64,000 nucleotides of DNA from Rhizomicrobium sp. (GCA_037200045.1 JBBCHM010000002.1:1-64000), one strand, 5' to 3'; shown: positions 10,534 through 20,279, counted from the first letter of the stretch. Notes: generated by a model not told the origin, from the sequence alone. Made by a program: numbers and translations.

Positions 10534-11331
10534 ATGGCCGTCCGCGAGATCAAGCCGCATCCGCTCAACAGGGACTTCACCTGGTCGATGCCGGCGCCGG
10601 AGGATCTGCGGGCGCTGACGCCGGAGCAGTACGCGCAGTTTGACCAACAGGGTTTCGTCAAGCTCGAAGGCGTGTTCGCGCCGCAGGACATCGCGGCCGT
10701 CACCGCCGCGATCGATCCGTTGGAGGCGTTGGCGGAAGAGCATCTCCGCGGCATGGGCGGGCGTATTTCGATCTCCGAGGCCGACGTCATCACCTTCACG
10801 ATCCACATGGTGACAAAATCCGAGGTGCTGAAGCGCTTCGCGGCGCATCCCAAGATCCAGGCCATCTGCCACGACCTGATCGGCGGCGCGGTGCGGCTCT
10901 ATTGGGACCAGTCGGTCTACAAGAAGACCGGCAAGGCGCAGGAATTCCCCTGGCACCAGGACAACGGCTACACCTTCATCGAGCCGCAGCAATACCTGAC
11001 GCTGTGGATTCCGCTGGTCGACGTGGATGCGGAAAACGGCTGCCCCTGGATCGCGCCGGGTTGGCACAAGAAGGGCACGCTGGAGCATTGGCTGACTCCG
11101 CTGGGATTCAAATGCCTGGAGACCGTGCCGGACGCGGTGTGCGTGCCGGGCAAGGTTGGCGATGTCATCGCGTTCTCCTCCCTGGCGCCGCATCGCACGG
11201 GGCCGAATTTGGTCAAGGGTTCGGTGCGCAAGGCGTATATCCTGCAATATGCGCCTGATGGCGCTTATACGACCCGCAACGGCGTGCGGGCGCGGCAGGA
11301 CGACGAGACGCGGCAGTTCAGGATCATATAG
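10534..11331 (+). CDS. Phytanoyl-CoA dioxygenase (PhyH) family protein
   Basis: A 265-residue Fe(II)/2-oxoglutarate-dependent oxygenase. The iron-binding HxD is visible in PWHQDNGYTFIEPQ and the distal His in SLAPHRTGPNLV, with a following Arg (RKAYILQYAP) suited to the 2-oxoglutarate carboxylate. WIPLVDVDAENGCPWIAPGWH is characteristic of the family. ATG 10534 is chosen; an in-frame TTG two codons earlier overlaps the SDR stop. Translational coupling to the SDR suggests they act on the same, unidentified compound. It converges on the cytochrome bd operon. Confidence 0.9.
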   Translation: MAVREIKPHPLNRDFTWSMPAPEDLRALTPEQYAQFDQQGFVKLEGVFAPQDIAAVTAAIDPLEALAEEHLRGMGGRISISEADVITFTIHMVTKSEVLKRFAAHPKIQAICHDLIGGAVRLYWDQSVYKKTGKAQEFPWHQDNGYTFIEPQQYLTLWIPLVDVDAENGCPWIAPGWHKKGTLEHWLTPLGFKCLETVPDAVCVPGKVGDVIAFSSLAPHRTGPNLVKGSVRKAYILQYAPDGAYTTRNGVRARQDDETRQFRII

Positions 11332-11346
11332 GCGAGCCACCCGCGC

Positions 11347-11451
11347 TCACGGGGAGGGTCGATTCTCTTCGTCGAACTCGATCCACATCGCGTTCAGCAC
11401 GGCGAAGGCGACCGCGAAGCCCAGGCCCAGGATCCAGGCGAAGTACCACAT
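11347..11451 (-). CDS. cydX: Cytochrome bd oxidase small subunit CydX
   Basis: A 34-codon gene. It begins MWYFAWILG, the hallmark N terminus of CydX, continues as one hydrophobic transmembrane helix (residues 4-19), then NAMWIEFDEEN and a short polar tail. CydX binds CydA and stabilises the haem groups of cytochrome bd. It starts 9 bp after the cydB stop, with a GGAGA ribosome site, as the last gene of the operon. It is too short for most automatic gene callers. Confidence 0.93.
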   Translation of the reverse strand: MWYFAWILGLGFAVAFAVLNAMWIEFDEENRPSP

Positions 11452-11460
11452 GACCGTCTC

Positions 11461-12588
11461 CTAATAGTAGCCGCCATGATCGCCGGCGATGTCCTTGGTG
11501 TGAACCGGACCGCGCATCACGCGGTAGACCCAGGCGGTGTAGGCCAGCACCAGCGGCAGGAAGAGCACGACGCAGCCGAGCATGATCTCGAGCGTCAGCT
11601 TGCTCGACGAGGCATCCCACACGGTGAGGCTGGCATTCGGCTCGCTCGACGACGGCAGCAGGAAGGGGAAAAGCGCGAAGCCGGCGGTGGCGATGGTCGC
11701 CGCGACGGCGAGGCCCGACGACAGGAAGGCGAGCAGCGGGCGGCGTCCGAGAAGCGCGGCCAGCCCCGCGCCGCCGACGGCGAGCACGGGTGCGAGCCAG
11801 AGCAGCGGATGGGCGAAGTAATTCGCGAACCAGCCGGCCGAGGTCTGCATCACATGCTTCAGGGTCGGGTTGGAGGCGCCGTCATGCGCCATGGGCGCGG
11901 TGATCACATAGCCGTCCAAGCTCAGGAGCCAGAAGCCGGAGATGACGAACAGCGCGACGAAGGTCGCGGCCAGCAGCGGCGCGAGCGACCGCGCCGCCGC
12001 GCCGACCGGCCCTTCCGCCTTCAGCGCGAGCCAGGTGGAACCGTGCAGGAGCAGCATCGAAAGGCTGACGAGGCCGACGAGCAGCGGGAAGGGCCTGAGC
12101 AGCGACAACAGTGTAATATCCGAATGGAAACGCAAATCCGCGTCGAAGCCGAAGGGCACGCCGAGGAACAGGTTGCCGAAGGCGACGCCGAAGATCAGCG
12201 CCGGCACCAGCCCCGTAACGAACAAAGTTCCGTCCCACCAGTTGCGCCAGAGCGGGTTGGTCAGCTTGCTGCGATAGACGATGGCGAGCGGGCGGAAGAT
12301 CAGCGACGCCAGCACCGCGAACATCGCCAGATAGAAGCCCGAGAACGACGCGGCATAGAGCGCCGGCCAGGCCGCGAAGATCGCGCCGCCGCCGAGGATG
12401 AACCAGACCTGGCTGCCCTCCCAGAACGGGCCGATGGTGTTGATCACCTGGCGCCGCCGCAGATCGCTCGGGGCGACGAAAGGCAGCAGCGCCGCGCTGC
12501 CGAAATCGTAGCCGTCGGTCACCGCGAAGCCGATCAAGAGGATGCCGAGCAGCGCCCACCAGATGAGGCGGAGGAGTTCGTAGCTCAT
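11461..12588 (-). CDS. cydB: Cytochrome bd ubiquinol oxidase subunit II
   Basis: A 375-residue polytopic membrane protein, subunit II of cytochrome bd quinol oxidase, which reduces O2 to water with high affinity. The family N terminus is present: [25 protein letters not shown], then [31 protein letters not shown]. About nine hydrophobic segments are seen, and the length is normal. The start codon overlaps the cydA stop by 4 bp, indicating translational coupling. Confidence 0.97.
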   Translation of the reverse strand: MSYELLRLIWWALLGILLIGFAVTDGYDFGSAALLPFVAPSDLRRRQVINTIGPFWEGSQVWFILGGGAIFAAWPALYAASFSGFYLAMFAVLASLIFRPLAIVYRSKLTNPLWRNWWDGTLFVTGLVPALIFGVAFGNLFLGVPFGFDADLRFHSDITLLSLLRPFPLLVGLVSLSMLLLHGSTWLALKAEGPVGAAARSLAPLLAATFVALFVISGFWLLSLDGYVITAPMAHDGASNPTLKHVMQTSAGWFANYFAHPLLWLAPVLAVGGAGLAALLGRRPLLAFLSSGLAVAATIATAGFALFPFLLPSSSEPNASLTVWDASSSKLTLEIMLGCVVLFLPLVLAYTAWVYRVMRGPVHTKDIAGDHGGYY

Positions 12589-14144
12589 GCGATCACCTCG
12601 CTGTGGACGCCGGGCGCGGCGACGGGATGGCCGAGCGTCTCGTCGGGGCCGAGCCGGATGTACTTGACCATCAGATAGACGTCGGCGACGGCGAGGCCGG
12701 AATAGAAGACGACGAAGCCGATCAGGCTGAACAGCACATTGTGCGCATCGGTGCCGGAGACGCCGAGGAAGGTCGGCAACACGCCCTCGATCACCCAGGG
12801 CTGGCGGCCGTACTCCGCCACGATCCAGCCAAGCTCGGCGGCGAGCCAGGGCAGCGGCAGGCTGGCGAACGCGACGATGAGAAAGATCCGGTAGCGGTCG
12901 AGCCGGCGCGTCGCCGACAGGTAGAACGCCGCGGCGAACAGCGCGATGAACCAGAAGCCGCAGGCGACCATCAGGCGGAAGGCCCAGAACAGCACCGGCA
13001 CGTTGGGGATCGTCGATTCCGCGGCGCGCGCGATGTCGGCGTCGGTGGCGTGTTCGATATCGGGACGGAAGTGCTTCAGCAGCAGCGCATAGCCGAGATC
13101 GGCGACATGGGCATCCAACAGCGCGCGCAATTGCGCGTTGCCGCGGTCGGCGCGCAGTTTGGCGAGTGCCTCGTAGGCGACCAGCCCGTTGCGGATGCGC
13201 TGGTCCGCGAGCTTCACGAGGTCGTTGATGCCGGGCACGACGGTATCGACCGAGCGGGTGGTGATCAGGCCCAGGACCCAGGGGATCGTCACGGCATAGT
13301 CGGTGCGCTTGCCGGCAAGGTTAGGGATGCCGACGAGGGTGAACGAGGCCGGCGCGGGCTCGGTCTCCCACATCGCCTCGATGGCGGCGATCTTCATCTT
13401 CTGGTTGGCCGACGCGGTGTAGCCGCTCTCGTCGCCCAGCACGACGACGCAGAGCGCGGCGGCGAGGCCGAAGCTGGCGGCGACCGTCATCGAGCGCAGC
13501 GCGAGCGGGCGGAAGCGATCCTGCAACAGATACAGCGCCGAGATCGCCAGCACGAAGACCGAACCGGTGACGTAGCCGGCGGCGACGGCGTGCACGAACT
13601 TGGCCTGCGCCACGGGGTTGAACAGCACCGCCGAGAAGTCGGCGACTTCCATGCGCATCGTGTCGGGATTGAACTTGGCGCCGACCGGGAACTGCATCCA
13701 GCCATTGGCGATCAGGATCCACAGCGCCGACAGATTGCTGCCGATCGCGACGCAGGCGGTCACCGCCAGATGGCCGACCTTCGACAACCGGTTCCAGCCG
13801 AAAAAGAACAGGCCGACCATGGTCGATTCCAGGAAGAAGGCCATCAGGCCCTCCAGCGCGAGCGGCGTGCCGAAGATGTCGCCGACATAATGCGCGTAAT
13901 AAGCCCAGTTGGTGCCGAACTGGAATTCCATCGTGATGCCGGTGGCGACGCCCATGGCGAAATTGATGCCGAACAGCGTGCCCCAAAACTTCGTCATGTC
14001 GCGCCAGATGGTGCGGCCGGTCATGACGTAGACGCATTCCATGATGACCAGGATCACCGACAGGCCGAGCGTCAGCGGCACGAAGAGAAAGTGATAGAGC
14101 GCGGTGATCGCGAATTGCAGGCGGGAGAGCAGGACGATGTCCAT
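12585..14144 (-). CDS. cydA: Cytochrome bd ubiquinol oxidase subunit I
   Basis: A 519-residue haem-bearing subunit of cytochrome bd. The start ([24 protein letters not shown]) contains the His that ligates a haem in the family. [13 protein letters not shown] is the signature near the C terminus, and a periplasmic Q-loop region lies around residues 240-330. It starts 3 bp after the cydP stop, and the GAGG ribosome site overlaps the end of cydP. The enzyme serves microaerobic respiration and tolerance of cytochrome-c-oxidase inhibitors. No FNR-type box is evident upstream. Confidence 0.97.
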   Translation of the reverse strand: MDIVLLSRLQFAITALYHFLFVPLTLGLSVILVIMECVYVMTGRTIWRDMTKFWGTLFGINFAMGVATGITMEFQFGTNWAYYAHYVGDIFGTPLALEGLMAFFLESTMVGLFFFGWNRLSKVGHLAVTACVAIGSNLSALWILIANGWMQFPVGAKFNPDTMRMEVADFSAVLFNPVAQAKFVHAVAAGYVTGSVFVLAISALYLLQDRFRPLALRSMTVAASFGLAAALCVVVLGDESGYTASANQKMKIAAIEAMWETEPAPASFTLVGIPNLAGKRTDYAVTIPWVLGLITTRSVDTVVPGINDLVKLADQRIRNGLVAYEALAKLRADRGNAQLRALLDAHVADLGYALLLKHFRPDIEHATDADIARAAESTIPNVPVLFWAFRLMVACGFWFIALFAAAFYLSATRRLDRYRIFLIVAFASLPLPWLAAELGWIVAEYGRQPWVIEGVLPTFLGVSGTDAHNVLFSLIGFVVFYSGLAVADVYLMVKYIRLGPDETLGHPVAAPGVHSEVIA

Positions 14145-14147
14145 GGC

Positions 14148-14297
14148 TTACCTCACCGTTCCCAGGACGCGCGCCGAAACCTGCGGCGCGTCGTTCGCGG
14201 TCGGATGGCTGAAGAACAACAGGAACAAGGCGGTCAGCAGAACGAGCTTGCCGAGCAGAACGGCAACGATCTCCCGTCTCAGCACGCGGCGCACCAT
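14148..14297 (-). CDS. cydP: Cytochrome bd-associated small membrane protein CydP
   Basis: A 49-codon gene directly upstream of cydA, 3 bp from its start codon. The protein has a basic N terminus (MVRRVLRRE), one strong transmembrane helix (about residues 10-30, VAVLLGKLVLLTALFLLFF) and a polar tail starting SHPTAND. This matches the small protein called CydP, found 5' of cydAB in many proteobacteria. Its molecular role is not established; a small oxidase subunit or assembly factor is likely. It is the first gene of cydP-cydA-cydB-cydX. Confidence 0.8.
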   Translation of the reverse strand: MVRRVLRREIVAVLLGKLVLLTALFLLFFSHPTANDAPQVSARVLGTVR

Positions 14298-14449
14298 GGG
14301 GTACCCCCCGAATCCGCGCGGCATTGTCTACCTTGCGGCGTCAGACACAATCCCTAAGTCGGGAGCCGGCTCGGCAATCTTGCCACGGCAGGCTGTTTTC
14401 AAACCGTCGGCATCGGTCCTAAGCTCGCGGAAAATACCGGGAGAACGCC

Positions 14450-16399
14450 ATGTCGGACACCGCACCGATCACCGAAAGCGACGACGTCCTCAAGACCGCG
14501 CTCGAACAGGCGCATCTGCCCAGCCTGATCGCGGCCCTGGTGCACATCACCGGCGACGAGGGCCTGGTCACCGGCGCGATCAAGCCGGCCTACGATTTCT
14601 TCGGCGACGGCCAGGGCGGCCTGACGCCGGAGCAGCGCGCCGCCACCAAGGCGCGGGCGCTGGAGGCGCTGAAGGCCTTGCGCGACGGGGCGAAGCCGGC
14701 GCCGCAGCCTTCGTCCGACACGGTGCGCAAGCTGATGAATTTCGTCGCCGGCGCGGAGATTCCCGAACGCTATATCCCGTTCCTGCGCGAGGAGCTGGCG
14801 CTGGAAGGCGAGGACCTGAAAGCGGTCCATGGCCTGGAACAACTGCCGGCCAGCGCCAAGCGCGACTTCAAGGTGCTGATCATCGGCGCCGGGATGTCCG
14901 GGCTGCTCGCCGCCATCCGCCTGCAGCAGGCCGGTATCGCCTACACCGTGGTCGAGAAGAACGGCGATGTCGGCGGGACCTGGATGGTCAATTCCTATCC
15001 CGGCTGCCGCGTCGACAATCCCAACCATCTCTATTCCTATTCCTTCGAGCCGAACCATGACTGGCCGTATCATTTCTCGACCCAGCCGCTGCTGTGGAAG
15101 TATTTCCAGGGCGTCGCCGACAAATACGGGTTGCGGCCGCGGATCCGGTTCAACACCGAAGTGATCGGGTCGGCCTATGACGAAGCGCATGCCGTGTGGA
15201 ACACGCGGGTGCGCGGCGCGGACGGCACGGAGGAGACACTGGTCTCCAACGCGGTGATCACGGCGGTGGGGCAGCTTTCGCGGCCGCACCTGCCGGCAAT
15301 CGAAGGCATTGAGCGGTTCGAAGGCCAATCTTTCCATTCAGCGACCTGGAATCATTCGGTAAATCTCAAGGACAAGCGGGTCGCGGTGATCGGCACCGGC
15401 GCCTCGGCGTTCCAGTTCGTGCCGGAGATCGCGCCCAAGGTGGCGCGGCTCACCGTCTTTCAGCGCAACGCGCCCTGGCTCGGCCCGACGCCGAACTATC
15501 ACGACAAGGTCGATGACGGGAAAAAGTGGCTGCTCAAGCACGTTCCCTTCTATGCCAAATGGTATCGCTTCTGGCTGTGGTGGATGCTGACCGACGGCAT
15601 CTATGACTTCGTCAAGGCCGATCCGGCCTGGACCGCGCGGGCCGATTCCGTCGGCGCGATGAACGACATGCTGCGCGAGATGCTGACGCAATACACCAGG
15701 AGCCAGCTCGAAGGCCGGCCGGACCTGCAGGACGCGGCGACGCCGAACTATCCGCCGGGCGGCAAGCGCAGCGTGCGCGACAACGGCGTGTGGCTCGCGG
15801 CGCTGAAGCGGCCGAACGTCGAAACCGTCACCGACGGCATCGCGCGGATCACGCCGACCGGCATCGAGACCAAGGACGGGCGCGAATTTCCCGTCGACGT
15901 CATCATCTACGGCACCGGCTTCACCGCCAGCGAGTTCCTCGAACCGATGCGGTTCACCGGCAAGGGCGGCGTCGATCTGCACGCGCAATGGGCCGGCGAC
16001 GCGCGGGCCTATCTCGGCGTGACGGTGCCGAACTTCCCGAACCTCTTCATCATGTACGGCCCCAACACCAATATCGTGGTCAACGGCTCGATCATCTTCT
16101 TCTCCGAATGCGAGATGCGCTACATCCAGGGCCTGCTCGAACTGCTCCTGCGCTCGAACGCCAGCGCCATCGAGGTGAAACAGGGCGTGCACGACGACTT
16201 CAATGAAAAGGTCGACGCGATGAACCGGCAGATGGCCTGGGGCGTGCCGCAGGTCACGAGCTGGTACAAGAACAAGAAGGGCCGCGTGTCGCAGAACTGG
16301 CCGTGGCCGCTGGTCGATTATTGGAGCGCAACGCGCGCCCCGAACCCCGACGACTACGATCTGTCCGGCGCGCCGGATGCGCGGGTCGCGGCGCAATAG
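14450..16399 (+). CDS. Flavin-containing (Baeyer-Villiger type) monooxygenase
   Basis: A 649-residue FAD/NADPH monooxygenase. After an N-terminal helical extension of about 140 residues comes the FAD Rossmann motif (VLIIGAGMSGLLAAIR), the segment GGTWMVNSYPGCRVDNPNHLYSYSF, and the Baeyer-Villiger fingerprint F-x-G-x-x-x-H-x-x-x-W (FEGQSFHSATW). A second Rossmann motif (VAVIGTGASAFQF) follows for NADPH. The extension and length match 4-hydroxyacetophenone-monooxygenase-like enzymes that turn ketones into esters. The physiological ketone is unknown. ATG 14450 is preceded by GGGAGAA. The next gene starts 9 bp after the stop. Confidence 0.92.
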   Translation: MSDTAPITESDDVLKTALEQAHLPSLIAALVHITGDEGLVTGAIKPAYDFFGDGQGGLTPEQRAATKARALEALKALRDGAKPAPQPSSDTVRKLMNFVAGAEIPERYIPFLREELALEGEDLKAVHGLEQLPASAKRDFKVLIIGAGMSGLLAAIRLQQAGIAYTVVEKNGDVGGTWMVNSYPGCRVDNPNHLYSYSFEPNHDWPYHFSTQPLLWKYFQGVADKYGLRPRIRFNTEVIGSAYDEAHAVWNTRVRGADGTEETLVSNAVITAVGQLSRPHLPAIEGIERFEGQSFHSATWNHSVNLKDKRVAVIGTGASAFQFVPEIAPKVARLTVFQRNAPWLGPTPNYHDKVDDGKKWLLKHVPFYAKWYRFWLWWMLTDGIYDFVKADPAWTARADSVGAMNDMLREMLTQYTRSQLEGRPDLQDAATPNYPPGGKRSVRDNGVWLAALKRPNVETVTDGIARITPTGIETKDGREFPVDVIIYGTGFTASEFLEPMRFTGKGGVDLHAQWAGDARAYLGVTVPNFPNLFIMYGPNTNIVVNGSIIFFSECEMRYIQGLLELLLRSNASAIEVKQGVHDDFNEKVDAMNRQMAWGVPQVTSWYKNKKGRVSQNWPWPLVDYWSATRAPNPDDYDLSGAPDARVAAQ

Positions 16400-16408
16400 G
16401 GGGCCGGC

Positions 16409-17017
16409 ATGCACGCCGTCGTTCCGGACTATCTCTTCGCCGAGCGCCCCTTGTGGAGCGCGATCTACTGGGCGACCTTCGTCGCGTTTTTCGCCACGAC
16501 CGGCTGGGTGCAGAGCCGCGAACGGAACGCGCCGCGCGGCGCCATGCGCGACCGCGGCAGCAAGGCCGTCGTCTATGCCGTCTCGCTGATCGGATATTCC
16601 GGCATCTTCGCGGCGCCCTCCCTGCTGCCGTCCGCGCGTATCGATCTGCCGCCGGAGCCGGTGTTCGCGACCGCGATCGCGCTGATCTGGATCGGGCTCC
16701 TGCTTTACATCTGGGCGGTGCTGACCCTGGGCGCGTTCTTCCGGACCTCGGTGCAGCTTCTGGACGGCCAGCGCCTGGTGCGGCGCGGGCCCTATCGCCT
16801 GCTGCGCCATCCCGCCTATAGCGGCGGCATCCTGCTCTTCACCGGCCTTGGCCTCGCGACGGGCAACTGGGTTTCGACCCTGATCGCGCCGCTCTCGGCG
16901 GTCATCGCCTATGCCTGGCGCATCCATGTCGAGGAAGCCGCGCTGCGCGAGCGCTTCGGCGCGGAATTCGAAGCCCATCGGCGGCGGACCTGGGCCGTCA
17001 TCCCGCTGATCTGGTGA
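16409..17017 (+). CDS. Isoprenylcysteine/phospholipid methyltransferase-like membrane protein
   Basis: A 202-residue membrane protein with four to five hydrophobic segments. It carries the ICMT/PEMT C-terminal signature LVRRGPYRLLRHPAYSGGILLFTGLGLATGNW, followed by EEAALRERFGAEFEAHRRRTW. These features bind S-adenosylmethionine at the membrane face. Bacterial homologues methylate lipids or small hydrophobic molecules; the substrate is unknown. It lies 9 bp behind the monooxygenase and is probably its operon partner. A second protein of this superfamily lies at 41043. Confidence 0.87.
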   Translation: MHAVVPDYLFAERPLWSAIYWATFVAFFATTGWVQSRERNAPRGAMRDRGSKAVVYAVSLIGYSGIFAAPSLLPSARIDLPPEPVFATAIALIWIGLLLYIWAVLTLGAFFRTSVQLLDGQRLVRRGPYRLLRHPAYSGGILLFTGLGLATGNWVSTLIAPLSAVIAYAWRIHVEEAALRERFGAEFEAHRRRTWAVIPLIW

Positions 17018-17055
17018 GGGTCTAGCGTCCCGAGTCAGAAGTTCGCTCAACTCGG

Positions 17056-17146
17056 TGTCATCCGCCGCGAATGCGGCGGACCCAGTTGAAATCTGCGGCG
17101 GCGGTGCAGATTTCAACTGGGTGGCCCGCATTCGCGGGCCATGACA
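17056..17146. repeat. Palindromic intergenic repeat, copy 1 (cruciform type)
   Basis: A 91-bp element framed by TGTCAT and ATGACA. Between them lie a small hairpin (17062-17079), a perfect 17-bp stem (17080-17096 with 17106-17122) and another small hairpin (17123-17140), so either strand can fold into a branched structure. A related copy sits at 18279-18404, on the other side of the oxygenase gene. It is a REP/BIME-like dispersed repeat by form, with no known family recognised. Confidence 0.8.
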
Positions 17147-17215
17147 CCTGTATTTTGAATGCAGCGAACTTCCGGTTCAGGACACTGGGCCGCTCTTTAT
17201 TGGGCGCAACCCGCC

Positions 17216-17260
17216 CGAAAAATCGCGTTGCGATTTTTCGACCTCCCACAAGGGGGAGGT
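17216..17260. repeat. Two adjacent hairpins before the oxygenase gene
   Basis: The first is a 10-bp perfect stem (17216-17225 with 17231-17240) with a 5-base loop. The second is a 7-bp stem (17241-17247 with 17254-17260). The right arm of the second contains the GGGAGGT sequence, the only strong Shine-Dalgarno match before the gene starting at 17274. It may be part of a dispersed palindrome family or a translational control element. Confidence 0.55.
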
Positions 17261-17273
17261 GATACGTTACGTT

Positions 17274-18257
17274 ATGCTCCAGACACTTCCCGTCATCGAC
17301 GTTTCGCCGCTGTTCGGCGCCGACACCGCCGCGCGCGCCGCCGTCGCCGAGGCGATCGGACGGGCGTGCCGGGACAACGGCTTCTTCTACGCGACCGGGC
17401 ACGGCGTCGATCCGGCGCGGCTCGACCGGCTGGCGCGCGAATTCTTCGCGCTGCCGGAAGAGGAGAAACACCGGATCGGCATGGCGCGCGGCGGCAAGGC
17501 CTGGCGCGGGTTCTTTCCGGTCGGCGGCGAACTGACCTCGGACAAGCCCGACCGCAAGGAAGGCCTCTATTTCGGCAGCGAGCTTCCGGAGCACGACAGC
17601 CGCGTGCGCGCCGGCACGCCGATGCACGGTGCCAACCAGTTTCCGGCGCGGCCGGCCGGATTGCGCGACGCGGTGCTCGATTATCTCGATGCCAATACGC
17701 GGGCGGCGCATGCGATCCTGGAAGGCATCGCGCTCAGCCTGGGCCTCGACGCGCAATATTTCCGCGACACCTACACCTCCGATCCGACGATCCTGTTCCG
17801 CATCTTCCACTATCCGCCGGACGATCCCGGCTCGCTGCAATGGGGCGTCGGCGAGCACACCGATTACGGCCTGCTCACGCTCCTGGCGCAGGACGATTGC
17901 GGCGGGCTTCAGGTGCGCGCGCCCGAGGGCTGGATCGAGGCGCCGCCGATCCCCGGCACGCTGGTGTGCAATATCGGCGACATGCTCGACCGGTTGACCG
18001 GCGGGCTTTACCGCTCGACGCCGCATCGCGCGAAGAATGCCAGCGCGCGCGGCAGGCTGTCCTTCCCGTTCTTCTTCGATCCGTCGTTCGACGCCGAGAT
18101 CGTGAAGCTGCCGGCGCACGCGGTGGCGAACGACGACCGCGAGACGCGCTGGGACAAGGAAAGCGTGCACGCATTCACCGGGACCTATGGCGAATATCTT
18201 CTCGGCAAGGTCGGCAAGGTGTTTCCGGACTTGAAGAAGGACGTGATTGCGTCGTAG
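17274..18257 (+). CDS. Isopenicillin N synthase-like 2-oxoglutarate/Fe(II) oxygenase
   Basis: A 327-residue oxygenase of the 2OG-FeII/IPNS superfamily. It has an N-terminal DIOX_N domain ([11 protein letters not shown], then [14 protein letters not shown]) and a C-terminal jelly roll. Iron ligands appear in [12 protein letters not shown] (His and Asp) and STPHRAKN (distal His), and the RxS co-substrate motif in GRLSFPFFF. The reaction is unknown. ATG 17274 is preferred over GTG 17259; GGAGGT lies within the hairpin just upstream with rather long spacing. The gene stands alone between two palindromic repeats, like a cassette. Confidence 0.9.
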   Translation: MLQTLPVIDVSPLFGADTAARAAVAEAIGRACRDNGFFYATGHGVDPARLDRLAREFFALPEEEKHRIGMARGGKAWRGFFPVGGELTSDKPDRKEGLYFGSELPEHDSRVRAGTPMHGANQFPARPAGLRDAVLDYLDANTRAAHAILEGIALSLGLDAQYFRDTYTSDPTILFRIFHYPPDDPGSLQWGVGEHTDYGLLTLLAQDDCGGLQVRAPEGWIEAPPIPGTLVCNIGDMLDRLTGGLYRSTPHRAKNASARGRLSFPFFFDPSFDAEIVKLPAHAVANDDRETRWDKESVHAFTGTYGEYLLGKVGKVFPDLKKDVIAS

Positions 18258-18278
18258 CGGCGCCCTCAGACCCTTCGA

Positions 18279-18404
18279 TGTCATGGCCCGCGACTGCGGG
18301 CCATCCAGTTGAAGTCCGGCGCGACGGACGAAATCCCGCTCGAACATCAACGCGAAAGATCGAGTAGATGTCACCTGGGTGGCCCGCATTCGCGGGCCAT
18401 GACA
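18279..18404. repeat. Palindromic intergenic repeat, copy 2
   Basis: A 126-bp element with the same framing TGTCAT and ATGACA as copy 1, and the same GGCCCGC...GCGGGCC hairpins at both ends (18285-18302 and 18381-18398). The last 30 bp (18375-18404) are identical to 17117-17146 of copy 1. The centre is longer and less symmetrical than in copy 1. Confidence 0.75.
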
Positions 18405-18436
18405 GTCTGAGCGGAATTGTCGGGATTTGAGAGATT

Positions 18437-18485
18437 TGGTGCGTGGACCGACTCGGTTCAAGGGGCGGGTACTGGCCGATTTCGG
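18437..18485 (+). repeat. Left terminal inverted repeat of the island
   Basis: 49 bp matching the reverse complement of 24339-24387 at 45 positions, with 20 consecutive identities from 18444. Just inside, at 18482-18512, GGCCACT-type motifs recur. That resembles the reiterated binding sites at the ends of IS21-family elements. No istA/istB genes occur between the two ends. Confidence 0.75.
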
Positions 18486-18596
18486 CCACTTGGATTTCAA
18501 ATCCGGCCACTCCTTGCATCGGAGCGACCCCCACATGAATAGCGAGGTGAGATTGGAGTAAGCGCCGTGCGCGCGTGGGCGGCGGTCGCCGCGTTA

Positions 18597-19327
18597 TTAA
18601 GGAGTCGAACTAAAGTCTATAATGACGCGATTGTTCTGTGGTTCACGAACATTTGGAGGTGTTGGCACCAGGGGCTCATGGAAGCTTCTTCCTTCGGCCC
18701 GAATGCGGCGCCTAATGACACCGTCTCGCACCATTTCATCTCTAACAATCTGTGCCCGACTCAGGGAAAGGCGCTGGTCGTCAATATCGGTTCCAACAGT
18801 GTCGGTGTGTCCAATCACCCTGACCCTTGTGAATCGATTTGCCTTTGCAGTTCGCACGGCCTCGGCAACGACGGACCGCGACGCATCAGTGAGATTCGAC
18901 TTGTCGAAGTCGAAGAAGACGATGAACGTCTTCACTGGCGGTGGTGGAGGAAGTGGTGGTATCGGCTCTGGTCGTTCTTTTGGCTTGAGTGCACTCACTT
19001 CTATTTCATAAGCCTGTCTATCGGCGCTGCATTGCTCGTCAGCACAATTCCAGTGGGAGCATCGCTCGGGCTGAATATGAGTGCCCGTTCCACCGTTCAC
19101 CATCATGTTGTTGGTTCGGAAGCAGTACATCTCCAAGTGGTTGTCGCTTGAAAATGTCTCGATACTCAATTGCACCGAAAAAGAATGGTCCAAAAGAGTT
19201 GGGCACCATGGTGAATGCGTCATTTACCGCGATGGTTTCGGAACCAAACCCTCTTGAGGCTGCACAATGCCTTTGGGACCGATAACTGCGTTGTAGATGT
19301 AGCTTGCGGTCGGATTTGTGGTGCTAA
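18597..19327 (-). pseudogene. 3' part of a split membrane-anchored OmpA-domain protein gene
   Basis: The longest clean frame (18597 to about 19150) encodes a C-terminal OmpA-like peptidoglycan-binding domain: VFFDFDKSNLTD, VIGHTDTVGTD, then QRLSLSRAQIVRDEMV, with NNRVIIDF at the end. A proline-rich linker (PEPIPPLPPPPPVK) precedes it. Further upstream the similarity continues through frame changes near 19150, 19245 and 19270: GPFFFGAIEYRDIF joins HLEMYCFRTNNMMVNGG, a motif order common in bacterial membrane proteins of unknown function. The gene is interrupted at 19328 by the IS5 array, and its 5' part resumes at 22187. Confidence 0.7.
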
Positions 19328-20276
19328 GAGCCGATCCGGAAAGAACTGAATCATTTTGAGGGATTTGCGGCAAGTCGCCTGAGCATGATGCGGATCATGG
19401 CGAGGCGGATGAAGGCCGCGACGGTTGTGGCGTAGCGCTCGAAGTCGCGCGCCAGGCGTCGGTTGCGGCTGATCCCAGGCCAGGGTGCGTTCGACGATCC
19501 AGCGTTTTGGCATGACCACGAAGCGGTGGGCATCGCTGCGCTTGACGATCTCGATGACCCAGGTTCCGGTGGCGGCGACGGCATCGGCGGTCTTTTTGGC
19601 GTTGTAACCGCCGTCGGCGAAGATACGTTCGATGAAGGGAAACGATCGCCGCGTCCGCTTGTCGAGGACCAGCGCTGCGCCGTCGCGATCCTGGATGTCG
19701 GCGCTGTGGACGGCGACGCTCAGCAACAGGCCGAGCGTATCGACGAGGATGTGCCTCTTGCGGCCCTTGACCTTCTTGCCCGCGTCGTAGCCTGAAGGAT
19801 CGAGCAGAGCCCCCCCTTTGAGCGCTCCCTTGGCGCTCTGGCTGTCGATGATGGCGGCGGTGGGGGCTGGCCTCGCGGCGCTTGGCTCTCGCGCACTGCC
19901 ACATAGAGCGCGTGATGGATGCGCTCCAACGTCCCGTCCCAGTTCCACAGTTCGAGATAGTCGTGAACCGTGCTCTTGGGCGGAAAATCCTTCGGCAGCG
20001 CCTGCCATTGGCAGCCCGTCCAAAGCACATAGAAAATGGCGTTCAAGACTTCACGCACATCCGTCGTGCGCTTGCGCCCGCCGCGCTTGGCCGGGGGTAT
20101 CAACGGCGCCGCAAGTGACCATTCCTCATCCGTCATGTCGCTGGAATAGCGAAGACCATTGCGTCTCGCCGACAGCCGGTGCTCCGGCTTCCACATCGGG
20201 TGCTCCTGTTGCGAATCAGCACCCACAACGGAATCACAACCGATTCACCCGACTCAACTTCTTTCCGGATCGGCTC
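19328..20276 (-). mobile_element. IS5-like element, copy A (diverged, minus orientation)
   Basis: A 949-bp element with terminal repeats GAGCCGATCCGGAAAG at the left and its complement at the right (ending 20276). It is flanked by TAA at 19325-19327 and shares TAA 20277-20279 with copy B. Its transposase is related to, but clearly diverged from, that of copies B and C. Confidence 0.85.
19351..20196 (-). pseudogene. IS5-family transposase, frameshifted (copy A)
   Basis: DDE transposase of the IS5 family, IS427-like group. The N-terminal part (MWKPEHRLSARRNGLRY, then LTPLIPP-like APLIPPAKRGGRKR) is in one frame. The middle ([46 protein letters not shown]) is in a second, and the C terminus (ISRNRRLARDFERYATTVAAF) in a third. 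Frame changes lie near 19900 and 19490, the latter at an extra G in a G run. It is probably inactive as read. Confidence 0.8.
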
Positions 20277-20279
20277 TAA

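Noticed and set aside
14298..14449. FNR/Anr-type site for the cytochrome bd operon
   Set aside because: No TTGAT-N4-ATCAA-like sequence was found in the divergent gap.
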